Positions 24,431 through 38,300 of a DNA stretch of 64,000 nucleotides are shown piece by piece; the first letter of the stretch is position 1; each line of letters starts with the position of its first letter. A program made the position numbers and the translations under genes. The notes under the pieces are model-generated. The model saw only the letters and a program-made list of their open reading frames with translations, had not been told where the DNA came from and did no database searches. This DNA comes from Lottia gigantea (taxonomy: Eukaryota; Mollusca; Gastropoda; Lottiidae): assembly GCF_000327385.1 (NCBI RefSeq), contig NW_008708401.1, positions 2,873,165-2,937,164 on the forward strand, written 5' to 3'.

Positions 24431-25649
24431 TCTCTGTTAGTTTTATTCTTCTGTTGATTTCGTTTAATTATAATAACAGTTTGGAGTCAGAATGAAGACA
24501 GCAATACTTAGAAAGAATCAATCAAGAATTAATACTAACTTGTTAACAAATTGGTAAAAGAATAGCCTTCTGGTTATAAATATGCATGCTATTTTATCTT
24601 TTTTTTCATTCAATCAAAATTGAGTATAGATCTTATTCATGCCTTGTTTTTGAGACACTGAAAGCAAGGTTCATAACGCAAATTATTACATCCATTGATT
24701 GACAAGATGGCAACGTCACATGAATGAATAGCCAATTTTGAGTCATTAAACACTCGCTAAACAGCAAGAATATGGGCTTAAAACTGCCATTTCTTAGAAA
24801 TGTTTGAAGGTAAAATTCATATGTAAGTATCATTAAATAACTGAATCAATTCCAAATTTAATGATGTAAAATATGACTAATTTCGAGTTAGTGGGATTGA
24901 AGAAGGTGGCTTTGAAGATGTCAAAGGGGAGATTTTATTCAGTGACATAACGTTACCTTTTCAAGGTTTGCGCTATGAGCCTTGTTCTGGATTCAATATG
25001 GCTGATGCGTGAATAAGGTCTATAGATGAGCCTTTCTGATTTTCAAACTTATATACACCTATTTCATAATAAGAGTGCTATAATAAATCTTTCGTCCAAA
25101 GCAATGTACACAAATTTTTATATATGGTTTGTGTTCAAGACATTCAGTATGCATAATGCAAGAAAAAATATGCTGGAATACTGTTTTTTGTTATCTGTAA
25201 ATGTGGATGTCTTCTTGTTGCCCTTGAAATTTTTTTTACATTAAAAGTAGTGGATACAGCTTAAGCAATTGTTCAGTTTTGTTTAAATCTTTTACATTCT
25301 GCACTCTAATTGTATTGCCTTCAATTACTGTTACTTGTTAGTTATAATATTTTTTATTTGTAATTAATATTCTTAAAATTTACATTAAATATAAATGCCT
25401 TAGTGATTTCATATGCTTTTTATAGAAAAACTCCAAGATGAATTTCTGAACATCTATTCCAAAGTTTGGTAAATGCTTACACAAGAAAAAAATCTAATAT
25501 TGTTCTTGTCCATGGCAGATTAGATCCCAGTTCATTAACTTCCTGAAGCAATCGCTTTGCATAATTGAATTATTTATTTATCTTTTAACCCTACCCAGAC
25601 GTTATTAATTTCTAAACAAATTGATTTCTATTAATGGTGAAATCCATAT

Positions 25650-25995
25650 TCTCTACTTGTGACCAAGACAAGTGCTTCTCCTGAAGGTCCAGAGTTCAAT
25701 CACGGCATAGGTCGAGATAATACCTTCGGATTATTCAACCCGGTTTCCCCGTCAGTGATGCAGGTAAGAGGGGCTGACATGGAAAAAGTGTCTAGTCATT
25801 CGGATGGGACAATAAACCGAGGCCCCGTGTGCTACAGACTGTGCACGTTAAAGATCCCTAGACAAAAAAAGAGAAATTGAATAGAGCTGGCTAATGCCGC
25901 TGTCCTGGCAAAATTTCCTTCATGGCACCCTGCCCGTCTTTATTAGCTCACAAGGTGCAGAAAAGTAGGACGTAAAACTCCATTAATTTCATTCC
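25650..25995 (+). repeat. SINE-like dispersed repeat, fullest copy in window
   Basis: GC-richer than its surroundings. Marks shared with other copies are: CCGTCAGTGATGCAGGT, ATTCGGATGGGACAATAAAC, GTGCACGTTAAAGATCCCT, GGCTAATGCCGCTGTCCTGG and a tail with AGCTCACAAGGTGCAGAAAA. AGAGTTCAATC near 25689 is a possible B box, but no convincing A box was found, so tRNA origin is uncertain. Relatives: 19490-19665, 29370-29515, 46525-46720, 55010-55135, and tails at 11455-11575 and 40800-40890. The frame through it is not a protein gene. Confidence 0.7.
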
Positions 25996-26544
25996 ATTTC
26001 TATAGGAGAATAGTCTTATAACATACCAAGATGATTCAGAGTAAGAGTAATCAAGGCCAAATCTTGATTTCTATAAAGAATAAGACTCATATCTGTGGAA
26101 AACAGATAAGTCTGTCTTTAATTTTCTATTTACAATATATCTGACTTTCCTTACTTAAAAAATTTTAAAGGTCAATGATTTTCTAAAACAGTTAAAACAT
26201 GGGACATGGCTTATGGTTGTTTACATGCAGTTTTTCTGCCACAAAATTACAATTGTCAAATCATCTGACTGATAAGCTGGTAAACTATTATAGTAATCAG
26301 AAATCTGGATTAATAACAACAGATATTAGTTTAGATATCTTTTTATTATGATACAAAACAATCCTTAAATGATCTCTTTCAGAAGAACGACTTCTGCTTA
26401 ATGTTTTCTGTCAGTTTACAAAAGGGAAATAACTGACCATTGCATGAATATTTGCAAGATAATTAAACTGTTACAGTACCGTAATAAATTACCTAAAGAT
26501 CTGATTTAATCATCCAAGTGTCTTGATTTTAAACATAGATTTAA

Positions 26545-26725
26545 ATATTAACTTGTCTTTAAAGATCTAATTAATAACTTGTCTTTAAAGATAGATATTG
26601 ATATCAGATATAGATCTAATTAATAACTTGTCTTTAAAGATAGATATTGATTTTAGATATAGATCTTATTAATAACTTGTCTTTCAAGATATATTGATTT
26701 TGAAAAATAAATCTAAATATTATGA
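26545..26725. repeat. 49-bp tandem array
   Basis: ACTTGTCTTT recurs at 26551, 26577, 26626 and 26675. The last three are spaced 49 bp apart with the intervening AAAGATAGATATTGAT and ATATAGATCTAATTAATA conserved. The first unit is short. Intergenic and AT-rich. Confidence 0.8.
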
Positions 26726-28235
26726 AACAAAAAAGGAATATTTCAATATTTTAATTTTGAATCAATGAAATAATTACCTTTTTAAGATCTTTTTAATAAT
26801 TGAATATACAGTAACAAGATCCAGATTTTTAAAATTTATGATAAGGTATCATGAAAAAACATAGACCAAAAAAAACATTAGAAAAAAGACGGTGTATCAT
26901 CAAATTATATAAAAATAAAACATTGAATGATTTGTAATCTAATTTTTCTATTAAAAAATAAATTTACATAATAAACACTTTACTAGCACTGTCCGATGTG
27001 TGCATATTGAAATTTGGAATAGAATGAGTTTGATAGTCCACTGAACTGCAATCAGCACTGTATTTTAGGAGAAAATGCTTCAAATTTTGATACACAGAAT
27101 TTTGACCTGATAATGGATGAAAGTAGAATTAGAAGCAGTATGATCTTCACTTGCCATAAGTGTATTTTCCTTTTGATAGATGGTGGTTTGCTATATATAG
27201 TCAGAAAGACAAGCTTCACTGTATAAACAATATGCGAAACTTAAACATATTTTTGATGAAATTTAAGAAATAGGTATAATGTGAATATGACTCATGACAG
27301 AATATAGCATTATCTTTCTGACCAAATGCTGCCAAAAATAATTATAAAAGGCCAGATAAGGTCAGTCAGTTTCAAAATTTTGGTTAATTTATTTACAATG
27401 AAGTTATTGTGATTTTAATTTGATGGTTTTGAGATATTTATTATGCATGATCACAACATAATATCATACATATATGTATTGATATGAACAAGATCATGTT
27501 AAAAAAACCCATTATTAATACAATTCATATATATCATTGAAAGTCCCAAAATCATGAACCTTTGGTTTGTGAAGAGAAAAAATTATATATTGTTCATAGT
27601 CATGAATTATAATATCTTTTTTTTCAACATAAAAACCTATTCACATCAATGAATTTCTTAAAGGGTTAGTTTCATTGAATTCATTTTACATATAACAAGG
27701 CTCAACTTAAGCTAATCAAACAATTGTGCTCTTTAAATTAGTAACACACCTAATTCGACAACTAGATCCCTTCAGATTTTAAGTAAAGCTAGCACTTGAA
27801 TTAGGCTTAAAATTGCATCTGAGAATATTTATAAAATTGTACAAGATGGTGTAAATTGTTTTTCTCAAGTTATGTTATAAATATCACAACACAGAATGTT
27901 CCAAAGTTTATACAAAAACTAATTTATAACTATAAATAATCTAGAAAATCACTTTTGTTAATATTCACATATAGTCTGTTTCATAAAACTTGTCTTTTAT
28001 ATTCACAACAATTGAATTCTATAGTCTGTTTCAACTTTTCTCCATAAAATCACTAACTTAATATTCACAAGTATATTTCACTAAAACTATTTTCACTCTC
28101 TGTTCTTTCTAGAGTCAGGATTACATCCAAAGCATGTATCTTAGAAAACATAACAAGTACCAACAAAACACATGGCTGCCTTTAAAAAGGTCTATGAACG
28201 ATTTAAATGATATCTTTCTTCTTCCAATTGATAAA

Positions 28236-29316
28236 TCACACCCAGGAGTCGGCACCCCCAGCACCTTCTCCTCCTCCCCCATCAGCTTCTAACATTAGTT
28301 CATTGGAATGAGAATAGTCATCTTGGCGTCGTCTGTTACCTTTATTAACTTGTGCATACAATGGTTCTGGATTGGAACTGTAATTATGTCTCCCATCATG
28401 AGGGGAAGAACTCTGAAGAATAAAATAGAAAATGTTAAACATGTGACAGTCTGTTAGCCCTGGAACAATCAATAAGGTGCACAAATACTTCAGAAAAGAT
28501 CAATGCTAACAATTTTGGCAAGGACCATCTGATATACGGGATCCTTGGGAATATAAAATTTCATCCATTGTCACCACAATCTAACTATCACCTTGTCAGA
28601 GGTGATGAGAATTTTCAGAAATTAATTTGAAATGGAAGAAACAAATTTGAAAGCATTCACTTTCTGAGACAAACGATCTAATTATTTTCAGTATTCAGAT
28701 TCATTGCATTGTAATAATCATTACTTACCGGTGGTAAATTAGGGAATAAAGGAACACCACCAACTGGTGTTTTACTACGTTGTCTTGGTTCATCAATAGT
28801 ACCATAACCTGGACTTGGACCAAGATCTGACATAGGTATATCACCAGGCTAAAAACAGAACAAAAAACATTTAAAAAAAAATTATTTCAGAGTATTCTAT
28901 TTGAGTGAACAAAAATCATCTAATAATTTTAGAATTAATATAAATCTCAATTTGATTAGATTTGCAGATTGATTTTAATTCATAAAAGTGGTCATTTACA
29001 CTCTCACACAGCAAACCACTTAAATTGATCTCTCTGTTATTGAATTTCTTGGTCTGTCAATTCAAATTTCAAAACAATACATACCTGGCCGATTCTAGCT
29101 GAATTGCTATTAGTCATTGAATTATAACCATCATTATAAAAGGAATTATTATTGGGTGGTGGACGTTTATACATTGGACCACGAGAAAGTGTATTATCAT
29201 CGTAACCTTGAGCAGAGATTGGTCGACTTAACGTATTATATGGTGTGGTATGATTACTACTTCCTGGACTCTTTAATGTACTCATTGATGATTGATGATA
29301 ACTTTTACCTTCAGCT
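28236..29316 (-). CDS. CTNND: Catenin C-terminal tail with PDZ-binding DSWV
   Basis: The last three exons encode residues 1127-1302, a low-complexity Ser/Asn/Pro/Tyr tail (for example [25 protein letters not shown]). After a Gly/Glu/Ala run it ends GGADSWV. The same DSWV terminus is known in ARVCF and delta-catenin, where it binds PDZ proteins of the Erbin/ZO class. The stop at 28236-28238 follows directly. Confidence 0.93.
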
Positions 29317-32300
29317 CTAAAAAATTCAATCCAAATGAAATGATATCTGTACTATTTATCTGCTCTTGTTCCTGAGCATATGAGATAGTCAAGATCATGC
29401 AGTGTGCACTGAGTGTAATTTTGGCAGGATAGCCACAGTAGCCCGCTCTTTTTCTAGTTGATGTTGAGCAATCTTTAATGTGCACAGCCTTTAACACATG
29501 AGGCCTTGATTATCATTTTAATATCAAGATTCTTTTCTCCTGAATGAAGGAATGCGTTGATGGAAAAGGAAATAAGCCAAGCTAGCAAATCTTATTTCAT
29601 AGATCTGTATAGCATAACAGGGTTTAAACAGTCTTTACACAGAAAAAATACCCTGGACAGTGATGGTAAACTTCACATACTAACTACAAGAAAGATATTC
29701 TTACCTAGGTATAGCTGAAGCTGAGAGGAAATTACTTTCTTTATGTCCTAATCTAGCATATTGATTATGTAAGGCTTTAAACTGCCACATAGTACGTAAA
29801 ACCTACAAAGAAAAAAAAAAATAACATTATCGAACATTAGTAAACAACTATATTAATTCAATTGATTTTAGTTTACACTTTCCTATCAAATACACAGTGT
29901 AATATTGATCTGAACAAATATTGATTAAAATATCATGATATAATCATAATCCAGGTGATAGCCTATATATAAGGTCATCCAAAGAACAGCATCCATCCTA
30001 GTCCTCTACCTTAAGAAAAGGTTTTCGATTTCCTGTGTTTGTTACTAAAGTTTTTAAATTATAATAATTAAATAATTTTTATGAGTTGTACTTACAGTTG
30101 ATGCATATTTTATTGTCCTGGCAAGATATTTTCCTTCAGACATAGTTATAGACATGAGACGAGCAACACCTTTTTCTTCTAAAAATGATCTGAAATAGAA
30201 AATGAACTCTTTGCAAAATTTTCAGTAACATGATACAATGTTACTCATGTTTCAGTATATGGCTTAACTGCCCTGTATTCAGTTGAGGCACTTTTCTTTG
30301 AAAGAATACATTGTTGTTGGCAAAGGTTTAGAACTGGTTCTCGGCCCACTTTCATATGCAAAGACCTCATTAATTTTTCTTATCTGGGGGAGTATTTGAA
30401 AACAAACAACAAAACAAAAGAATCTGTAATGCACTGATCATTTACTACATACTGAAAAAAAAAATTAAATTTGGTTACTTACGATGCAAAATCCTGATTA
30501 GTTTTAACAACTTCGTATAGTGTAGCAATAACAGCACATAAAGTATCATCTGGTGGTACTAATTCTGAATGTCTGGTATCTTGTGGTAATTTACTAACTA
30601 GCTGTCTCATAGCATATTTACCTGTAATATAATGTTATAATGGTATTATAGTATTACCTACAATCATGATCTAACCAAATATATGATAGGACATGAGGCT
30701 TAAGTTATTGTTATCACGTTAATGCAAAAAACTATTTCAACAATTTAACTTTTGATTTTGCTTACTATATAGTTAGTGTAAAAATCAAATTCTTTATTTA
30801 TCTGGAATCAATCTGGGTTGAAGAACAAAACAATCTTGAGGTAAGACATGTGGCTTTTTAGCTCCCAAATTGAGCAATTTTGGGTTAATTATTTCATGTA
30901 AAGTAAACTGATTGTTACTGATCGATATTTCACTACAATAAATAAGTAAAAAACTACCAACTATACTTACCGACCAATTCTTTATTTCTATCATCTATAG
31001 CTAGGTTACGTAATGCTGTTGCTGCTGCACACACCACTCGATCATTTTCAAAAGCTAATAAATCTACAAGATGTGGTAAACCTTTCTCTTTACGTACATT
31101 ACCTCGAATTTCTACTGCAGGCTATAATAAATATATTTAATGTATATTACAATTACTGTTAAACAATGAATAGTCAGGAAATCAAATTTTCCATAAACTA
31201 CATTTATTATGAACAAAATGATAATCTGATAAAACTGCCAATACAGTTATTTAGCATTGTGCATTTCTGCAGGTTACTACCATCACAATCCATGATTCTT
31301 CTTTTAATGAGATCTGTGGAATCTTGACCCAGTAGCATAAAAGGCTGGAACATGAGATACATAGCAATTTCATCAGATCAATGATTGCCAGTAGATTTGC
31401 TGAAATTATATATAAGCAGTTGACATCCTTCAATTGATGCCTCTTCCTATTCAAAAGAAATATACTTACTGCCCAATCACAGGCTACTAAATTCTGAATA
31501 GCACCAGCTCCAGCCTCTAATGTAATAGGATTGGAAGTATTTTTGATTAAAATTAGATATTTCTGTATAACTTCTATGCCCCATAATGCTTTATATTCAT
31601 TGGCTATAGCTGGAAGTTTGGTATTCATATTTCTATAATTACAAAATGATATATTCTTATTTATCTAATATTTACATAGTTCAATGAATGATAAGTTAAT
31701 GATTCAAGAATAAGTTGACAATTAAAGAATGATGAATTGACAAATTCAAGCATGAGGGATTGTCGATTCAAAAATGAGAAGTTGAATGTTCACAAATGAA
31801 AAGTTGACAATTCTAGAATTCTAGAACTTTAAATTGATTCATGAATGAAAGTTGTTAATTCAACAACTTACACTGTGTTCTGTGCGGGGCTATTTTTATT
31901 ATCTCCTTTCTGTTGACCTTTCTTTTTACCAACTCCACCACCAAAACACCCAGAATTTTCACCTACAATAGAAATAAACATTAAGATACATTTCTTTCAC
32001 AACTAAAATGAGTTAAAATATCTAGAATTTAGAATTCATTCCCATTTTCAAACCACATGACCTAATGATGATTTCATATCTTAAACCCATACCAAAAGCA
32101 TAAAATTTTCTTAGAAAAACTTAAGTCAGATTTTAGACAATAGTTTGAAAGAAAATAAGTGGTGTCATTACCTTTATCAGTATCACGTGACATTCTTTGT
32201 AATGTATTATAGCGTTTCTTATAGAAGTCACGATCTTGAATTTCTTGTATTCTGTATGATAGATTCCGTAAAGTACAGACAACATTTTCTATTGGTTTAT

Positions 32301-35300
32301 TATCTAAATCCATTGTATCAGCAGCTTGTTTTAATGTATGGATCAATGAATTAACTAAACCACGACATTCACGTAACCTCTTTCTTGATTCATAACCAGC
32401 AGAACTCACATTTCTAGAGAAATAAAATATATATTATGAACCCTATAATTGCATCATCTTTCATTTCATGTATGTTAGCATGATCATTTTCTACATTTGT
32501 AAGATCTGCTGTATGTATTTCAAAGATTAACACAATAGACATATTTATTAACAGGAAAAAATTTTGTAAGATAAATGGGACTTTGTCTTGCAGGGTCTTA
32601 CATGTCATAACCTTCTGCCATCAGCAATTCACTTACAAAAAAATGGGTGAAAATATTTTGAAAATCTTGTCACTGTCTGTAATCTACACCTCTAGTTGGA
32701 CAAGCCCTTTTGAGTAAAAAACTGCCCACTATACCCACATGGTAGTTGTTTTTAGTAGGAAAGGCAGTCCCTGCTTGAAGTTAAGTTTCCTTTAACTAAT
32801 AATTCAAAGAGTCATACTGGAGTAAGATATTCCTTACCTAATGACACCAGTACCATTTCTAAATACAGTTGTCCATTGTTCATGATCTTTATATGGTGTA
32901 GAGCCAACTCTATCATATCCTGAACCTGGTATAATAACTACATTTACTAATACAGCTAGACCATCATCTATTATTGGCATCTTTAAATCCTAAAAATATT
33001 AAATAATTTTATTGACAAATTATTGTCAAGTTCTGTAATTAATTATAGATACAAAATTTAACAAATATAAGATACGTTTATTTTCTGTGAATGACCCTCA
33101 CATGTTCATAAAATTTTGTTAGATCATGCATAGAGAGTATAGTTTTGAAAAAAAAAACCCAATTATTCTATAGCAAATTTTTACCTCACAAGAAGATAAA
33201 TTCCATAATATTCCTGTAACTGATTCTTTGACATCTTCATCTTGAGTTTTACGTAACAACCTGATTAATTCTGGTATACCATTATAGGCTCGTATTGCTT
33301 TCTACAAACATAAATATTACAATTAATGAGTAATTATTGTGTTTATGTTGCACAGATTTTCTATACAGTCAAAAATACAATAAGCAATCCAATCCATATT
33401 AGGTATAGAATATTAAACTAACCTTATTTTCATTATTAGCTTTACCATAAGATAAATTCTGTAGAGCACCACAAGCATTTCGATGAACTTCAGGGAAATC
33501 ATTACTTAATAATTTAACTAATGGCTGTATTCCACCTAACCCTCTACAATCAAATATATTACATTAAATTACATGATAAAAACCAATAAACAGTTAAGTT
33601 CAACAATGTTATCACTGTTGATCAAATTCATCAAGAGAGGTATCAGCAAAAATTCAAGGCAGATAACTGGGAAATATTTGAAGATATATACCGGTAATGG
33701 CATTTTTAAGTGAAAGCATAGAGAAAAAAAACACATTTATTTCAACTTCTTTAACAAATACAGGGGATTTTTCCTGGTTGCAGTATTAAACAGATGCCTT
33801 ATGAAAAATGTTTGTTCTGAAAATTGCTCTCAATTGACTACTTGAGTTTTCTGACCAAATACCTGTGGTCAATACAATGTCTTTTTAGCTTAGCTTACCT
33901 TGTTTTGGCCTTCATATCATCATCCATAAAACATAGATGTTGTAAATAAGCTGCAGCATGTGCCTTAACATCATCATCATCATCAAGTAAATAATCTATC
34001 ACTTCTTGTAAATCAGGATTACGCCATTTTGGAAATCCTGGAATTAAATGATGTGACCATGAAATTTTAGCTTAACTAATTTTCCCAGCTAAAATTGTTC
34101 TTTTGACATATCAAAGTATTTCCTACAACCAAAATATCAAGTTCAGAAAGATTCTAAAGAGTCTAAATGCTGAACAGATTTAAGATAGTGAAAAAGCTTG
34201 GCCCTGTTTGTTTTAAGTCAGTATTTCTCACTTTAGAATTCCACCCTTATGACAAAATCTCACCAGATGAGTTTTTGAGGAACAGGGTCCAGGTGTATAA
34301 ATAACAAAATTAGAAGATGGAGTCTGATGCTGAAAATATTAGTCCAGAAATCAGAAAAGTCTGTAGTGTTATTACCTGGTCTACCACTATCACTGGGTGT
34401 ACGTCTGCCATCAGAATAATTATAATCATTATTTACTGGTGCCTGTAATCTGTTCACATCTTCTCTGGTTTCTGGGTAATATGGTTGTTCACCTGGGTAA
34501 TCATCAGGGTTATCAACATAATCATTATATTGGGGTAAATCATGATCATTATAATGATCAGGATCATGATGACTGGTATTGTAAGGTTGTTCTTCATATG
34601 GTGGTAGATGATCATCACCTGGTACTGAAAACACATGAAATGTCATTTGACCATTTGTATGGTACAGCTTTTGATACGTTAAATTGACTGGAAGTTGAAA
34701 TCTTGAATAGAAGATCTAGCCTAACACACATAAATATAAATGGTCAATTTGTACAGATTTTGATGTGTCAATCTGGTGCAAACTTTGCCTTTCTTTCTAA
34801 AATTGATTGGTTATTGACCTTGAAATTTTGTACAGGAGATCTCTTTAAACTGGCCTCAATATGTTTCATGCATGTACAGGAGGAACAATTAATAAAAGGT
34901 AATAATCATAAACTTTCTTTGGATGAAAGATTTGTACATGCTGTGAAAGTGGATAGTTATATTGTTGTATGTTTTTATATTGTGTTAAGTAGTAACAAAA
35001 TATTGTTGAAAACAAACTTTCTCTATGAATCAACATTTTTTTATATTGAATTCTTTCAGTAATGTTTGTAGCATAAATCAATGATATCTTACCATGCAGA
35101 GGAGATGATCCTCTATAATATGGATCTTCATCTAGTGCACGTAATCCACGATTATAACTAGCTTCACTACCACCACCATCCCGAAATGGATCATCGGCAA
35201 ATGGGTCAGATCTCAGGGGAGGTAATCCTTCAAAGCGTCTGATAGAATCAGGATCATCACGAGGTGAAGTAGCATTATATTGTTCTGGACGTTGATAAGG

Positions 35301-38300
35301 GTCTTCTGGTTTATTAGATGAGTAACTAGCTCGAGTTCGTGGATCCTCCATATCATTATAAGGATTATGTTTAGGTCCTCTATAATCTGGACCATCAAGG
35401 TCAGTGTCTGCATAATTAGGATTCGTCACATACGGGGAATTATCGTGAGACTGATAACTGTTACGTTCACGTGGTTCACCTTGGTTGTCATGACCACTGT
35501 AAGGATCATAATGAGGGTCTTGATAACTATTTCTTTCACCAGGATATCCATTACTTTGTTCTTCCACTTCTGGATAAGGTGGTCTTCCTGGACCATTAAA
35601 ATATGGATCTTCAGGTCCATTTAAGTCCGGGCGATCAGCATAATTTGGATCATTGTATTGTCTTTGTGTTGGTGTTTCATTTCCATAGCGATCAACATCA
35701 CCAGCACGAATATAAGGATCACTAACAGGTGAATCACGATAACGATCATCCATATAAGGAGATTGGGAAGGAATGTGGTCACTATAATTTCCATAATCAT
35801 CATGTCCAGGAGGATGATATGCTTGACCACCATGGTCAGAAGGTGCTTGATAACTGTTCCTACTTCCTGGATATGAAGGATCTCTGAAAAAAAATCATTG
35901 GAAACATATTTGGTTGTGCTTCACTATGTCTTTTTGAAATTAGTAAATATATATTTCAATGTCATAATTCATAAACAGTTTATCCTAAAAACACTTATCT
36001 TCAATATTAGCTATGCTTGACAAATTACAAAAGCTAGCTTTTAAGAAAAAACTTGACAAAGATAATTTTCAAGCTTGCAAAGACATTTATAATATAATCA
36101 TCAAGGCATGAAATCTACAAGAATGTAAGGCAAAAAAAATATTATTTGTGACACAGTAAATCATGGGAATTAATTTTGAACTAGAAGTAAGTGATTTCAA
36201 TTAAAAAGCAAGTCTCTAAATAGTAAATTAATACCTATTTTAGTTTCAAACCAAAAAAATTCAAGCCAAAAGTTTGCCAATTATTATACAATTTCTTTCT
36301 CTGAACACTAAATATGCAGTATCTAGTAACAAGCTATGCAGTATTACCAGCTATGCACTATCTATTAACAAGCTATGCATTATCTAATGGAATCAAATAG
36401 TACTTCTTTCTTGCAAGATAAAAGCTTAATCTATCTCTAAAGCTACAAAGCTGGTATCATCAAATATTTTCCAAGACACAATTTTAAACAGACAAATATT
36501 TTGTTTGATACTCTATAAAATGAATCACTGAGTAACTAATACTAGTAATTGTACCAGTTTTACTACTGATTAGTATGTTACAATACAATATATGTTCAAA
36601 TGCAAGCTATAATCCAAATCTCACTTAATTTTTACTAACAATAATCACAGAATATCAGAGTTCAATACAATGTACTTTCAGAATTCTCTGTGAACCTAAG
36701 ATATGACTTCGATGACGAGCTTGTTTCTAGCTTTTGAAAAGTAGAAAAAGTGACTATTGGTCCAAAGAGAATGCAAGACTACAGTAATAAATTCATGGCA
36801 TCAATCATTATTATGCAAGCCCTATCATTTCAAATAAGGTAGCATAAATTTTGAAACAACTGCCAAAATGATGGTCTAAAAACATTATTTCTTAAGGCCC
36901 AAAAAACAGTCCAACTGCTTTAAAAATTCACAATTAAGGATTGACAAATACAACACAAAATCATAAATTTTGTCAACTATCATGCAGCAATTCCTGTATC
37001 TGATAGAGGCCCAAAAGACATCTGTGTATTCAGTGAGACTAGATGAAGTATATTAGTAATTAATATAAGCTATGTACCTTCCACCAATTGTATCATAGTG
37101 ATTTACAGGCTCTAATTGCTGCTGATGACGAAAGTCTCTAGAATCCAAGCTAGGACTAGGTGAGTCAGTATAGCGTGGCGAAGCTCCCCCACCTACGTTA
37201 TTATAATTAGACATGAGAGGGTTTGTAAACCTGGTGGGTGTGGTAGCTCCATGAGGTGAAGCTGTTCTTCCAATGTGGGCATAGTTTCCATTATTCTCTG
37301 GTCCTCTTAATGAACTCATTGAATTTCTTTCTCTTGGCTCATAATCAGGATTCATCAAAGTCTTTGGCACCTGAAAAAACAAAATAACATTCTATTCAAA
37401 TGGAAACTATGAATACATAATTATCTTGGACCAAGTTATGCTCACAGCAAAAAACTTTGCACTTGTACAAGAGAAAATTGAACATCTTAAAGCAGTCAGA
37501 GATTGGTCTAACATAGATGACAAACCTGGACAGATTATAAGAATAGAAAGAGAGATATCTTCATAGGTAGATGAGGTAGTCATAAAAAGTGACAATATCA
37601 AATTTGTATATCACGCCTATGGAACTGGTTGAGTCAGATTTGTAAGTCTATGTCTAGCAAGTTATATCCTTAATTTTCTGCATTTCAGTTTTGGTTTACA
37701 GAATAACACTTCACTGTTAAATCTTAATAAATACATCCATTGTCGAGTGGAACAAAACATCAATACATTTATTCAATCACAAAACACAACATATTTACAC
37801 CTGCCACAAAATATAACATGTCAAAACAGGTAGTTTCATGCCATTAATCAACAGACAAAAATCTAAAATGTGTGAACAACAAAGTAAAATTCACAATGAA
37901 ATCCTGATTATTGTAGCATAAAATTAACTTTTCCAATAATAATCAGGAACAATATTTAACAGTAAAACTGGTTGTAACATTGACCTATTTCATGGCGTAA
38001 TAATTTATTGACCAAATAACCTGTCGTCTGTATCTTTCATCTTCACGTCTGCACTTAACAAATCAATGAGCTGAACATTGTCTCAAATAAATATTGATCA
38101 GTAGCATGGCATTCTAATTCCCCTGATTCCTTCACGAAATTCACTACATTTCATTCAACTAGGCCTTATTTCTTATCATTTCTTGGATATTAGACAATAA
38201 AGTGATGACACTATTCTAATTTCAATGTAACCAATTTTAATGAGGACTATATTCAGTCAATTATTATCTCTTATCATATCTTGTTTGATGCTGGATTGAT

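Larger units (their letters stand above)
24431..28235. other. Intergenic region between SBDS and catenin 3' ends
   Basis: SBDS (plus) and the catenin (minus) converge here. A TTTATT near 27436 gives AATAAA on the minus strand about 0.8 kb past the catenin stop, a possible polyadenylation signal. The region also holds the SINE-like copy at 25650-25995 and a 49-bp tandem array at 26545-26725. No further gene is seen. Confidence 0.5.

Noticed and set aside
34397-34687. Plus-strand open frame, 96 codons
   Set aside because: It lies opposite a Tyr/Asp-rich catenin exon whose codon bias creates open antisense frames; no family resemblance.
35367-35624. Plus-strand and alternative minus-strand frames over catenin exon 7
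   Set aside because: They are shadows of the repetitive codons GAT/TAT/CCA in the real frame.
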